Positions 1-12,502 are shown, counted from the first letter of the stretch. The stretch is 64,000 nt of DNA from Fistulifera solaris (GCA_030295235.1 AP026169.1:62001-126000), one strand, 5' to 3'. Made by a program: numbers and translations. The notes: generated from the sequence alone by a model not told the origin.

Positions 1-1363
1 GCACACGATGAATCTTTTGAACCGATCGAATTCATTGTTGACGAGAACCAGTTGACACCGGAACAGGAAGAATTGTTGGAACAGTCACCTTTACAAAAAC
101 AGATTCAAGCCATGATGAAAAATATGGAATTAACTGAACAAGATGTCGAAGCGATAGGCGATTTAGAGGAAGCCGTGGCGGCGACGCCCGATCTCATGCG
201 CGATGATCCGTATCCGGCCGCAGCGTCTCCCGACTATGTCCGCCCACCCGGTGTCACGGACGACCTGTTGCGAGACTACGACGCCACATACAAGCGAATG
301 GAACAAGTCATCGACGAAGAACCATGGGATAAGGTGGTGTTACGGGAATGGCAAGGCTACGAAGGTCTATCGAATGAAACGTTGTCGGAAATGGAAGATT
401 GTTTGGAAGAAATGGGTGGTAGTGCGTACAATGTCACTCGATGGTTGTTGTACGACCTCAATTTCAATGTCTCCAACTTGATTTTGGCGGCCGTCAAACA
501 CAATCGCGAAGCCCCGGTATTGTTTCAACACTGGTACCCGCAATTGGTCACCTACAAACGGTATCAACACGCCCGCGACCGCAATTTCGATTTCAATTGG
601 CACGATGTGGAACAAGCGGATCTGGGAGAATTAGAGCGCTATTACCAGGGATTCGGATACGACGAAATTCCCACCAAGGCGCCCGCCGAGACGGGTATTA
701 TCCGTCTCGAAGACTTGGACGAAGAAGAGATCAAAATGGCCGCCTTTGAGAGTTGGATGACGGATGTCTACAATCCCGAATGGGATCGCAAAGATTTTGA
801 TGATGATGACTTTCAAGACGAGGACAATGTGTTTTCCGAGTTTTATGAACCCCCAGCATCCCGATTTGCCCACGTTCGAGGAAGCCATGGAAGATTTGGA
901 AGTGTGGAAAGAGCAATTGGGTGAACACGCAGACGATCCAGCCATGGCGGCGTACCGCGACCGCATGGGTCAAAGTTTCAATTACAAGGTCGTCCGCGAT
1001 GAAGAATTCGAACGCGAATTCCGTGGACACATGATAATAGCCTGTACCGCTGCGGAATACGACCTCGACGTGGCCGAGCAGATTACGCTCCGATTCGACA
1101 AAGAATTCGGCAAACAAGTCTTTGTGGAGACCCGCGTGTTGGCCTTGGCTCGTGAAGAAGACAATGTGTACGAGATTTGGTTGGAAAGTTACGATATTGA
1201 ATTATTACACTCAAAGAAGCGGGCTCTTTCGAATTTCAAAGATTGGACGGGCCCTGCCGAAGTGGATGCCGCCCAAATTGACTATTTGGTGGACCGAGTA
1301 CGTTATCTGATCAGTGACGATTCACGGTATAGTTACCGGATGGAAATGGAATATGCGGAATAA
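1..1363 (+). CDS. Conserved-looking hypothetical protein, 5' end outside the window
   Basis: The reading frame is open from base 1, so the start lies upstream. About 453 residues are visible. The frame changes once, at a C5 run (850-854). Removing one C joins an acidic stretch ending SEFYEP to QHPDLPTFEEAMEDLE and keeps one continuous charged protein to the stop at 1361-1363. The protein is very rich in Asp and Glu, with Trp/Tyr-rich patches such as VTRWLLYDLN and LFQHWYPQL. I see no signal peptide, membrane segment or catalytic motif in the visible part, and I do not recognise the family. Seen: the ORF and the frame change. Inferred: that the break is a homopolymer error and not a real truncation. 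A soluble structural or regulatory role is possible, but nothing in the sequence decides it. Confidence 0.7.
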
Positions 1364-1912
1364 CATGATTATAATTTAAGTTGAATGGACGAAATGTGCC
1401 TTTTTGTAGACTATGAACTGCACTTCGTAACGAGTCACCTTAGCGACGAGCAACGACAGCTCTTTCTCTGTACCGGTCCGACTTCTATTACTTAGTACAC
1501 GTATTTTTTCGTCATTGGCCTGGCCTTATTACCCAGGACCCAGGCCCGAGGCTCCAGGCCCTTTGCGGATTTGTAGTGTGGCAAAGAAAGAACATGCGTA
1601 GCACCCCATCAAAACGCCGTGTGTTCCCTCTCGTGTTTTGTTCGAAAATAAGAAAGGAACAATAAACGTTGAGCGCGTTCTTGCTGTCACAATGGCGGAA
1701 GCCTATTATTGCGGCGACGCAAAAAAAAGAATAAGAGGACTGAAAACTGATTTTTGATTTACAGTTTTGTTTTAGCACGAGTAATCGATTGATAGCAGGA
1801 GAAAGAAGAAGTCAAGTCAGCGAAACGCAGCAAATAGATTCCTGTAAAGAAAAGAAACTATTTTTTCTCGGGAGAGCGCGCGCTACATTCCCCGAAAACT
1901 TGTTCTTCTGTC
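1364..1912. other. Intergenic, 549 bp
   Basis: Lies between two genes on the same strand. It holds a short CCAGG/CCTGG-rich patch near 1518-1560 and A/T-rich DNA before the next start. I see no gene, RNA or clear element. Confidence 0.5.
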
Positions 1913-3354
1913 ATGCGTGTCCTTCTTCGTTATCCAAGAAATAATAGTGACGAAGAAGTAAAAATCGATAGTGTTTTAGTCAGCGAAGCAGAGCAACCGC
2001 AGCAACAAGAAGAAGACAAAGTCAAGTCGACACGACCCGCCAGTCCTTTCTCAAAAGAGCCTTCTTCACCGAAAGACCTCCCCGTTGAATCCAAGAAACG
2101 CCCACGATCACCTTTTGACTCGAAACCCGCAGCTATCATGGTCGATGGTGGTCGTCGTCGACGATGGGACGACGAAGAACTCGTTGAAAATCAACCTCCT
2201 CCGCCTCTCTTTCCTCGCGTATGGGTGCTAGAAGAGGAAGAAGAAGAAGAACCCACCGGCAGTCCTACGAATCATCGTGCGACAACACCTTCCGAACGAG
2301 CCTTTCAGGAAAAACTCAAAAAGGAACGGGGCTTGGAAATTGTTGAACAAGCTGGAGACGGGAATTGTCTCTTTCGTGCCGTGAGTTTGCAAGTCTACGG
2401 GGATGCTTCTATGCACGCCGAAATTCGGGAACGTTGTATGGATTTCATGGCCCGGGATCCCGAACATTTTGCGCCGTTTGTCGACGGAGATTTTGCTGCA
2501 TACATCAAGCGTAAACGTCGTTTGGGGGTGCATGGTAACAATCCCGAAATACAAGCCATGAGTGAATTGTTCAATCGACCCTTTGAGGTTTTTACGCCCG
2601 ATCGCGGTACCGAGCCTCTCAATATCTTCCAATCCACCTACAAGACGAAGGATGTACCGATTCGTTTGTCGTATCATGATGGGAATCATTACAATGCGGT
2701 GATTGATCCGTTACTGCCGACGGCCGGTTTGGGATTGGGTTTGCCCGGTTTACAACCCGGTTTGGCGGATCAACTTCAGTTGGCCAAGGCCGTCGTCGAA
2801 TCGGATCAGTTGGCAGATGAAATTGAATTGCAAAAGGTGCTGGAAGTGTCTCGAGATGATGAGTTGCAACGTGCTCTCAAAGAAAGTAATGCATTGGTCG
2901 TAGAAAAGGTTCGTTACTATGCGATGTTTTTCTACAAGCTCATCATCAGGGAGTCCCTTACATACATACACTATTCCTCTTTTTTTCTTAGATGTACGAT
3001 CCAGCGGATTATGTAACAGAGGGAATGGGCGACGACGAATTTGATCTAGAGCAAAAAGTTTTACTGCAGTCTCTCGAAGAGTATCGTCGTCAAGAAGAAG
3101 GGCAAAAACAACGAGCGAAATCGTCGAGCCCCGTTGCCGCAGCGCGGTTGCCGGAAATCGCCACCACGGCTTCGTTTGCTGCCTCTGCCGCAGGAGTGGC
3201 ATCCCTTCCCACAACCCGGCCCATGGACGAATATCCTGCGACAGTACAAGAGCTCGTCATGAATGGATTTGAGTTACGGAAAGTGGTGCATGCCTACGAA
3301 CTGATTGGTGATGATTTTAATGACTTGTTGGCCTTCTTGATGTCCAATTGTTAG
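1913..3354 (+). CDS. OTU-family deubiquitinase (OTUD5-like) with C-terminal ubiquitin-binding region
   Basis: Two exons (1913-2908, 2992-3354) separated by an 83-bp GT-AG intron give 452 aa. Residues ~135-270 form an OTU cysteine protease domain. The motif DGNCLFRA supplies the catalytic Asp and Cys, and YHDGNHYNAV supplies the His, so the triad appears intact. The N-terminal ~130 residues are Ser/Pro/Glu-rich and probably disordered. After the OTU domain, two acidic helices (DDELQRALKES, then DLEQKVLLQSLEEY across the intron) resemble ubiquitin-interacting motifs. The C-terminus (YPATVQELVMNGFELRKVV...) resembles a UBA-type helix bundle. Known for the family: OTUD5 enzymes cleave ubiquitin chains and act in signalling or protein quality control. 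The substrate here is unknown. A later ATG at 2138 is a possible alternative start. Without splicing, the first exon reads into a short intron-coded tail. Confidence 0.87.
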
Positions 3355-3421
3355 CTACGAACTGAGTGATGGCTTAGCTGAATAATGATTAGTAGAGTTG
3401 CATAAAGGTAGTCTAGATAGT

Positions 3422-4861
3422 CTATATTTTCTCTGTTTTCTTCTTTCGGGCACAATTGGAATGCGGTTCGGGCAAGCCTTCCACTTTTTCGATGTGATCT
3501 GTTTTGGTGTAACGATAGTTGTGATAGCCCTTGCCCATATAATGGCGTGATGTGAGGACATCGGTCGAATAGGAGCTACTCCGGACACCAATAAAGACAT
3601 CGGCATTCAAAGCTAGATCAAAATTGACCACGGAATGGAGCAACGATCCGTGATCGACTACTTCCGGATGAGATACGTAATGTTCTTGCACCAGACGCTC
3701 CCCGCATTCTAGGACCTGTACCTGCCGCGAACCGACACTCCATCCCTCACGAACAAGACGATTCAATGTTTCCAAATTGTGTTGCGAATGCGCTTGACGT
3801 TCGGCGGACTCGGTGGGTGCCATCATTCCTGCCCGCGAGACGGCAATAACCAAACCAGTCACATGCGGATAGTTTGTTTCAAACACCGTCGCGACTTGCT
3901 GTAAGATACGAGTCAGATTGCGTTCCATATCAATACCACAAACATGTGCCATCATATCCATTTCCAAACGGGCATGTAAGACGGCATAATGGGGTGTATG
4001 GGTTACAACACATTGCTGTGCAACCGCACGCCATTGCGGTGCCGGACGGAGGGCTCGATAAACCCATTCATCGACCTGCAATATTTCCTTCCTATGCGTG
4101 ATCTTCTTTTTTGTAAAATATTCTAAATAATCATTCCACAATCGTCCTGCTTGGGTGCCACCGCCGTACACAACAGGATGTTGACAATGCTGAACCAGTG
4201 GTAAGAAGTCTTGTTTGCGTGGATTGAATTCTTTGAGTTGAAGAGTGATATTTCTGAGGGGATGCAAATACCCCCGATCGAGTGTGGCTTGTTGCAACGG
4301 GTGCAAGGTTGTGTTGGCTGTCGTTCGAGGAAATTCCCAGCAATCGGAATTATGCAAAGGTTCCCATATCAAGAGAGGCAACTGCGGGTGAAACTGATTC
4401 CAGTATGGAACATCGAAGATCCATTCCATCGGTATCGGATACCATTTGGATTCATTTGTTAGAGTGACGATTTGCGTCGACCAGAGAATCGAAGGTAAAT
4501 AGATTTGTTCCAGATGATGCTGTTTTGCGTACAAAACAAAGGCTATCCATCGTAAAACTTGATTCCGATAGCCACCCAATAAGCCAGGTGGAGACAAGAG
4601 AGCTAATGTGGAATTGGGAGATTGCTGAATCGGGCGTTTCGCATCGCGAAGGAAATAAGAAAGCACGTGATTGCTGCTCGAAGATAATGTAACATTCAGA
4701 CGGTGCATCGCAAGAAGAAGGCAAAGTATATAACCCACAAAGAGGAGAAAAAAGACAACGTATCGTCTCCGAAAACGACAGCTAAAGAAGCGTCTCTGCT
4801 GCAACAAGCGATGGTGCGCATTTTGAAGGTGCTGCTCGCGTCGTTTCCGCACAGGACTCAT
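3422..4861 (-). CDS. Type II membrane glycosyltransferase, O-fucosyltransferase-like
   Basis: One intact 479-aa ORF. A basic N-terminus (RKRREQ, RRFRRRY region) precedes one hydrophobic segment at ~33-52, the usual Golgi type II anchor. The lumenal part starts with GGYRNQVLRWIAFVLYAK near residue 100, resembling the GG(x)NNQ donor-binding entry of GT-B O-fucosyltransferase-like enzymes. Later, HARLEMDMMAH resembles the conserved H-R-(F/L)-E-x-DM motif of that superfamily. Near the C-terminus, ALNADVFIGVRSSSYSTDV resembles the final nucleotide-sugar-binding segment. Several N-glycosylation sequons fit a secretory protein. Family assignment rests on these motifs only, and donor and acceptor are unknown. 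It faces away from a run of sulfotransferase-like genes and could build the glycan they modify. Palindromic elements lie ~150 and ~370 bp upstream of the start. Confidence 0.6.
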   Translation of the reverse strand: MSPVRKRREQHLQNAHHRLLQQRRFFSCRFRRRYVVFFLLFVGYILCLLLAMHRLNVTLSSSSNHVLSYFLRDAKRPIQQSPNSTLALLSPPGLLGGYRNQVLRWIAFVLYAKQHHLEQIYLPSILWSTQIVTLTNESKWYPIPMEWIFDVPYWNQFHPQLPLLIWEPLHNSDCWEFPRTTANTTLHPLQQATLDRGYLHPLRNITLQLKEFNPRKQDFLPLVQHCQHPVVYGGGTQAGRLWNDYLEYFTKKKITHRKEILQVDEWVYRALRPAPQWRAVAQQCVVTHTPHYAVLHARLEMDMMAHVCGIDMERNLTRILQQVATVFETNYPHVTGLVIAVSRAGMMAPTESAERQAHSQHNLETLNRLVREGWSVGSRQVQVLECGERLVQEHYVSHPEVVDHGSLLHSVVNFDLALNADVFIGVRSSSYSTDVLTSRHYMGKGYHNYRYTKTDHIEKVEGLPEPHSNCARKKKTEKI

Positions 4862-5011
4862 TCGTGCATTGCTTAGAGTATGAATACGAACGGATACGAG
4901 GGGAAAATTGCATTTGTTGATCGATTAGCAAGGCATCATCATTGTTATTTTTTGTGTCAAAGGATCAACGCTGCAGCGATACAAGTACATAGAAGTGTAG
5001 GATACCTTTTG

Positions 5012-5034
5012 TCGCGACTGACTTTCAGTCATGA
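5012..5034 (-). repeat. Dispersed palindromic element, copy 1
   Basis: Reads as half-sites CGCGACTG and CAGTCATGA around a 5-base spacer. Flanking sequence (GAAGTGTAGGATACC upstream) aligns with copy 2, so homology extends beyond the palindrome. About 150 bp upstream of the 4861 start codon. Confidence 0.55.
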
Positions 5035-5230
5035 GTCATGAAACATCAGTCGTCGTCAGGAAGGATGATGCTCTTACTCGTGCAACTTTCGCGTTTAGGT
5101 TCTCCCATTCTTTTCGTGAGTTGACGTTGCTAGTAACCGAAAACTAGTTTCGATTAGTATCTGCGTCGAGAATTCATCCTATCTTGAAAAGCTAAATTGT
5201 GCTATACTTCAAAGTGTAAGCGGCACTTCG

Positions 5231-5253
5231 TCACGACTGGATTTTTAGTCATG
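5231..5253 (-). repeat. Dispersed palindromic element, copy 2
   Basis: TCACGACTGG, then a T-rich spacer and TAGTCATGAG. Same orientation as copy 1, 219 bp away, with shared AAGTGTA and ACTTCGTC flanks. Confidence 0.55.
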
Positions 5254-5508
5254 AGGAATGGCGAATCTTGCTGTTATTATTCCGCTAACATTGTTTTCTT
5301 TGCTAGATCCTTGCGTTTGATTCAAAAGCAAGCAATCGTTTGTACAATAGATTTAGCGATTTATTTTATTACAAGTACATTAAGGAAACGTATGACTCGC
5401 GCGTCATCGATTCACAACAAAAGATAGATGATAGATGCGTGAGAAAATTTGATGAGAAAGTAGGAGAACAATCTCATGAACTTCCAGCCGCTCGTACGCA
5501 GCCACCCT

Positions 5509-8500
5509 TCACGCGAACACGTCCGGCCATTCCTCGGAGAATTCGCTGTAGCCCCAAGACTCGACATCGTCCCAATTGAGAATTTGCTTTGATAGCGGCA
5601 CGACAGCCTGCTTCGCCAGGCCTGGTGGATTCAAAACACTGCGAAGTAACTTCTTGTTGTACGGTTGTTGAAGAAGATTGGTCTGAATTTTCTGCACGAC
5701 GTCGAAATGATTCTTTTCATCGCTCAAATCACGGTCGTACTCGAACTCTTCGTACGGAATGGAGTTCAGGGCAAAATAGTTTCGAGCTTGTTTGTAGTAG
5801 CGGGTCGTCTTTTCAATGAACTCTTCTAGTTCCGACCGATCAATCTTGATGGCATCCTCTTCTGTGGTTCCTACGTTCGTCCACTTCTTCCTTGCCTTGG
5901 CAATCTGGAATGAGACAAAGATTTCTAGCATGTTCCGCCTCCAAAGAACCACATACTCTGTCTCCATATCGGAAAACAACGACATGAATCGCTGTAAACT
6001 GGTTTTCATCAAACGTGTAATCTGATCGGGGAATACTTTGAGGACAAAGAACGCTTGTGGAAGATGTGACGGAATGCGATGAATGAAATCAAGCACAGCC
6101 GCCGAATTTTCAAGTCGCTGTGATATCACGTTTTGAAGCTCTTCGATCACTTGGCGTTGCGAAGAGCTCTGGCCAAGCTTCGGAGAGAGCCGTCGCAAAG
6201 ACTTCATCAGGCGACGTGAATTTCCTTTCAGAGAGAGGGTGGCCCGCATCCCAACCACAGCCACGCTGGATCTGGTCGATAATGCGACCGAGGACACGTG
6301 CTATTAGCGACAAGTCGTCCCCGAAAAACTCGTACATGTTTAGCACATCGACCTTTGACTCTTGTCTTGTTGCAAGATTCTTGATGAAAGCAAAGAATAA
6401 GTTTGATCCTGTCCGGGCATTGGCGACAATCAGGATCGGTTGATGACGTCGTGCATTAGTGCTTGAAGCCTCGCAAATGAAGGTGGATCGGTCGTTTGTT
6501 TTGACGAAGGAACGTATCGCTTTTGAATTGTGTTCTCCAGCGTACTTCTTCAATACAAGTTCTTGCTGTGGCTGGCCTTTTGATGTATCACTGATAAGAA
6601 GCGACTCACCGCTTGTTGACGCCGCCAAAATATCTGGCCATTCCTCAGCAAGTTCGCTGTAGCCCCAGGATTCGACATCGTTCCAGTTAACAATCTGTTT
6701 TGAAAGTGGCACAGCAGCTTGCTTGACTAGACCGGGTGGATCCAGAACGCCGCGAAGTAGATCCTCGTTGTAAGGCTGATCCAGAAGGCTCGTTTGAATT
6801 CGCTGCACGACGTCAAAATGATGAGTACTATCACTCAAATCTCGGTCGTACTCAAACTCTTCGTAAACTATCGACTTCGACGCGAAATAGTTACGAGCTC
6901 GCACATAGAAAAGCGCGGTCTTTTGGATGAATCCTTCCAGCTCCGAGCGGTCCACTTCAATGGCATCATCTTCTGTTGTTCCTACGTTGGTCCACTTTTT
7001 CATTTGTTTGGCGATCTGGAACGACACGAAAACCTCCAACATGTTGCGACGCCACAGGATGACGTATTTGGTCTTCATCTCGGAGAACAAAGCAATGAAT
7101 TGTTCTATGGTAGTGTTCATGAGCCGGTTGACTTGATCGGGGAATACCTTCAACACAAAATACGCTTGTGAAAGATGTGACGGAATGCGATGAATGAACT
7201 CGAGTACAGCCTCCGGATTTTCAAGTCGCTGCGATATCACTTCTTGAAGCTCCTTAATCACTTGAAGATGCGAAGGGATACTGCCAAAGTCCGAAAGTGC
7301 AGTGGCAAAGACTTCGTCGGGCGAAGAGAATTTGCGGTCTGCATAGAGTTCATGTTTATTCCAACCGCAGCCACGTTGTATCTGGTCGATGATGCGACAT
7401 AAAACGCGCGATACCAGAGCCAAGTCGTCGCCAAAGAACTCATAAAGGTTGAGGACGTTGACCGAGTCTTCCTGTTTGGATGATAGATTCTTGATGAAAG
7501 CAAAGAAAAGGTTCGATCCTGTGCGAGCGTTCGCGACGATCAAAATGGGCTGATGAACCTTTGCGCCTTCGAGAGAGGTCTCACAAATGAAATCAAAACT
7601 GCTGTCTTGGAAGTTTGCCTTGCCGATGGGGCGAATTTCGTTCATAGCAGCAGCATTTGTCTCGCTCGTTGCTCCGGCAGACACCATCGTCGCACTGATC
7701 TCTGCTTCTGGAAGTTCCTTGTGAGCAGGGAGTGCTAGAATGTCTGGCCAGTCATCTGAAACGTCACTGTAGCCCCAGGATTGAACATCCTCCCAATTGA
7801 CGATCTGTCGTGCTAGTGGTACAACAGCCTGCTTGGCAAGTCCGGGTGCGTCTAGAACGCTTCGTAACAGTTGTTCTTCGTACGGCTGGTGGAGTAGTTC
7901 TGTTTGGATCCGCTGCACGACATCGGGATGACGGGAGCTGTCGCTCAAGTCGCGATCATATTCGAATTCTTCATATGTAATCGAGTTACAATCAAAAAAG
8001 TCTCGCGCTTCAACGTAGAACTGGGTGGTCCTTTGAATGAACTCTTCGAGCGTCGAGCGATCAACTTCAATGGCATCGTTTTCTGTTGTTCCGACATGAG
8101 TCCACTTATTCATTTGCTTGGCTATCTGGAACGACACAAAAATCTCCAGCATGTTGCGGCGCCACAGGATGACGTATTGGGTCTTCATGTTTGAAAATAG
8201 AGCGGCGAATTTTTGAATAGTAGTGTTCATGAGCCGGTTCACTTGATCGGGGAATACTTTCAAAACAAAGTACGCTTGCGACAGATGGGAAGGAATACGA
8301 TGAATGAAATCGAGAACGGCTGCTGGATTTTCCAGTCGCTGTGAGATTGCACGCTGCAACTCGTCGATCACTTGTCGTCGGGAAGGATTGGCACCAAACT
8401 CCGAGAGAGCGGCTCTGAACACTTCATCGGGTGATGAAAACTTTCGATCATAGTAAGCATTTTGCATCTCCCAACCGCATCCTTTTTGAATCTGGTCGAT

Positions 8501-11103
8501 GATGCGAGAGAGAACACGTGCAATGAGACTCTTATCATCCCCGAAAAATTCGTACAGCTCGAGGATGTCCACTGCGGAATCTTGTTTGGAAGCGAGACCT
8601 TTGATAAAGCCAAAAAATAAATTGGATCCTGTTCTAGCGTTGGCAACGATCAGGATCGGTTGATGTGGAGCCAGGTCGTTGCGAGTTGCTTGGCAGATAA
8701 AGTTCACGCCGTCGTTGTTGTGGACGTCCCCCATACGGACGGGAAGAAGCTGGTCCAAAGTACCTTGCGAAGCTTTCTTCGCCACAACGAGATCGGTCAT
8801 TATCTCTGTCGTTTCAAAAGATTCTTGGGAAGGAAGCGCCAAAACATCGGGCCATTCTTCAGCGAACTCACTATAGCCCCAGGATTCCACATCGTACCAA
8901 TTCATGACTTGCATCGAGAGGGGGCACCAGCGCTTGTTTGGTCGTTCGGGGACCATCCAGTACGGCGCGAAGCAGCTGTTCATTATAGGGTTGTTGCAGA
9001 AGGTTATTCTGTATCCGCCGCACGACATCCAAGTGCTGCTGTTCTTCACTCAAATCTCGATTGTATTCGAACTCTTCGAACGGAATGGAGTTGGACACCA
9101 GGTAGTCTCGCGCTTGCCAATAATAGCGCGTCGTCTTTCGGATAAACTGCTCGAGCTCCGGACGTTGGACTTGGATGGCATCTTCTTGCGTTGTACCGAT
9201 ATTCGTCCACTTCTTCATTTGCTTGGCTATTTGGAAGGAAACAAAAGATTCCAGCATGTTACGGCGCCAGAGAATGACGTACTGGGTCTCCATGTGGGCG
9301 AACAGTGATACGAACTCGTCTATGGTCGTTTTCATGAGGCGGTCGACTTGATCGGGGAAAACCTTCAACACAAAGTACGCTTGTGGTAGATGAGACGGAA
9401 TGCGATGTACGAAATCGAGCACACCCGCTGGATGTTCCAGACGATTGACGATCACTCGTTGCAGTTCCTCAATCACGTGTCGTCGGGACGACAGTGTGCC
9501 GAGTTCCGCAAGTGCGGTTTCCAGAACGGTGGCCGGCGAAGAGAATTTACGAGTGGCATACCGCTTGTGTGTCCCATCCACAACCAAGCTGGATGCGGTC
9601 CAAGATTTGACAAAGGACTCGTGCCAATAGCGCCGTATCATCGCCAAAGAATTCGTAAAGGTTGAGGACATCGACTTGCGATTCTTGTTGAAATGCCAAG
9701 TTCTTGAAGAACGCAAAGAGCAGATTCGATCCAGTTCGCGTGTTGGCGACAATCAATATAGGTTGATGAGGCTTGGCTCCCATTCGCGTCGTTGGGCAGA
9801 TGGAATCGAAAGCACCGTCTTGGAACTCCTCCACGGGCGGAATATCTTGTATCATCGGTTCCTTCTTGGTAGTCATTACTGTTGCAACATAGGACGGAGC
9901 GAATAGATCCGGCCATTCCTCGGTCGATTCCTTGTATCCCCACGACTCGACATCCGGCCAATTGATAATTTGTTTCGACAAGGGCACGAGTGCTTGCTTC
10001 GCCGTCCCTGGTTGCTCCAATACTTTCTTGACTAATACTTCATCGTGTGTTTGATTCAATATTTGCGTATGAATCCGTTCAATGACGGCTGCATGCCGTT
10101 CCGTATTCGACAAATCTCGATCGTATTCAAATTCCTGGTAAGGAATGGCGTGTTTCGTCAAATAGTTCCGCGCTTGTAAGTAAAAAGTCGGCCGTGTGTT
10201 GGACAAACCAGTCGAGTTCGGATTTCGTAATGTTTACGGCATCATCTTCTCGGGTACCGACATTGGTCCATTTCTTGCGTTGTTTCGCAATTTGAAAGAT
10301 ACAAAGGTTTCGAGCATGTTGCGTCTCCACAAAATGACATGTTGAGTCTTTAGATCAGCCAAGGAATCGATGAAATCCGCGACGGAAAGTTGCAGCTTGT
10401 CTGACAAGTGATAGGGAAAGACTTTGAGTACAAAAAATGGGTGCAAGGACCGTGAAGGTACACGATGTAAGAATTGTAGTAACGCGGCTGGATGCAGAAA
10501 GCGTTCCTGGAAAACGCTTTCAAGTTCACGCAAGACGTGTTGTTGCGACGGCGTCGCATTGAATTCGGCACGTGCCGTTTGAAAGACTTCATTTGGCGTC
10601 GCAAATTGCCGCAAGGTATATTTCTTGCGCGTATTCCATCCGCAACCGTTACGAATTTGATCGATAATGCGACAGAGAACTTGTACCAACAGCGCATCGT
10701 CTTCTCCAAAGACTTCGTACAATTGCAAGACATGCACTTGCGATGATGTTGATGATGATGACGACGAAGCTAAATTCTTGATGAAACTAAAAAACAAATT
10801 CGATCCCGTTCGTGCATTCGCGAGAATCAAAATAGGGCGATGGGGAAGGGTTCCCGCTGCCGCCGTGTGACACACAAATGTGTGTGGTTCGTCGGTCCCC
10901 ATAGAAAGCGTCAATGGCGCTTGTGCGAGCAGTGGATCGAATTGACTCGCGGGGAGAGGACTTTTTCGCCGCGTTATTTGCTGTTGAGCGAGCAAATGCT
11001 CCATGGCTTCTTGATAACTCCATTCGGTAGCAACCGAAATCAGCCACAAGACGATGACGAGAGAGACGAAACGACACGAGATGGATTTACGTCGGGGTGC
11101 CAT
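5509..11103 (-). CDS. Giant five-module Stf0-like sulfotransferase, membrane anchored
   Basis: Reconstructed as ~1863 aa in one locus. It starts with a single signal anchor (~12-28) and carries five tandem modules of ~365 aa. Each module has a 5' phosphosulfate loop, PILIVANARTGSNLFF or a close variant, at about 10840, 9765, 8665, 7550 and 6440 (spacing 1.08-1.11 kb). Each also has a second motif, VILWRRNMLEIFVSFQIAKQ...W, matching the 3'-phosphate-binding RR(N/D)..(Q/V)A.S...A...W pattern of Stf0-type sulfotransferases, then YEEFEYDRDLS and a closing NW.DVESWGYSE..EEWPD linker. Known: such enzymes move sulfate from PAPS to sugars. The acceptor here is unknown. Five frame breaks were found (10295-10297, 10182-10186, 9573-9575, 8920-8924, and one inserted base at 6178). 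Correcting each restores module sequence present in its siblings, and the summed length is divisible by three. Real decay remains possible. Confidence 0.72.
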
Positions 11104-12502
11104 TGTTGTTGTTTCGAGCGTCTATGTTTTCTTTTATCAAGCAAAACGAAGTCTGCTTTTCGAATCAAATAATTATAAATACGGGCTTGGAAATAGAAAT
11201 AATCAAAATCAAAATAAGAGTGTCAGAGAGAGTGTCAAGCCCCGGCAGGCCAACCAAGTGGGCGGTAATACAAATGCCGAGAATGCATCCTCACTCCTCA
11301 CGCTCGGTTTGCTGTGAGATTTTTCAAACCGTTTGGCACCATGCTTCTGATTTGGCTCACCCACTTCGTACTGACGGTTGTGGGGCTGTAAATCAGGGCA
11401 TAGTTGTAACGAATAATTTCCGTTACCTTCCGCAGTTCAAAATTCGAAACATTTACAAGGATAGGGACTGCCAGTACAATCCGCACAGTCGACAATGATT
11501 CAGTTCTCTATAAGGATACTGTACAAGAATGCCGATCATTTCCACAGTTAACGCTTTTGGGATTTTCAAAATTTGAATGGGTTTCCAGTTTCCATTCAAT
11601 CTTCTTAAGAGATATAAGTAGATCATTTCGTGAACGAAGTGGGCAAGCTCAAAACTGGAACATTCGACATTCACGCATTGTACTTTTATTTGGTATAGTA
11701 AAACAGGAGGGCATAGCTGCAAGTGAGCTGCCATCTGGCTGACACTTCGGAAACTGTGTAAGCTGCTACGGAAAATGGAAAATATACACACAAAACCGTG
11801 GCGCATTTCTCTTCAATGAGATCCTACGTACTACGTAGTAATAATATTTCTTCTAAATTTCCTAAACATGCGAGGGAACATGGAAAGGCACAATACTTAT
11901 CACTTATCAGGAGCAAGGGGAAAGCTTGTGACTTCCGCTTCCGCATCCCCGCATCCCTATTACTGGTACTGTAAACGCGAAAAGCGAAAAGCATAAACGC
12001 GCACCCGTCGAACTTCCGAAAAACGCTGCATGGGAAGAAAACGAATAATTCAAATTATTTTTTTAATGGATACCTGGTACCCTGGTTCGGAACACGGAAC
12101 AAGTAACCTTAATAACGAAGATCGACTATATAAAAGTTGTTGGGAATTATGAATTATTGACTTGAAATGTTATCGTCTACTGGTACCGCTACCGGATCCA
12201 GATCAGACTTCGAAAATTGGATTCCGAAACAACAAACAGACTGTCCTGTGCCGGCTCTGATCTCGCTCCAAAACTAAAAGAGATCATAACCGTCGCGTCC
12301 CAAACTGCCCAAAAGTGAATACTCCGTAATACTCTTGGTCTGGTCGACTGTTGCACCCGGTAGTCTCGAACCAGGGAGTCTCCAGTTACGAAAGCGGTAC
12401 AGAGTGCTTTGGTTGTCATTTAGCTAGGTATAGCTTGCTCGAACTTTTTCCTCTAGATCTAGTTCTATCGAGGTTAGTGTTTGATTGACTCCACAACTTT
12501 CA
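11104..12502. other. Intergenic, 1.4 kb
   Basis: Divides the five-module gene's promoter side from the 3' end of the acyltransferase. It includes a TACCTGGTACC-type patch at ~12070-12090. An antisense ORF near 11453-11806 shows no motif, so I do not call a gene here. Confidence 0.45.

Larger units (their letters stand above)
4862..5508. other. Intergenic, 647 bp, with two palindromic elements
   Basis: Holds the presumed promoter of the upstream-facing glycosyltransferase and the 3' end of the five-module sulfotransferase. Two copies of the CATGACTG/CAGTCGTG palindrome are 219 bp apart. No gene is convincing. Confidence 0.5.

Noticed and set aside
5509-11103. Programmed ribosomal frameshifting in the large sulfotransferase
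   Set aside because: The breaks go in both directions, fall in different sequence contexts and also occur in housekeeping genes, so assembly error is simpler.
11453-11806. 117-codon minus-strand ORF in the 11-12.5 kb spacer
   Set aside because: No motif, AT-rich codons, no start context or intron signals. It reads like chance open sequence.
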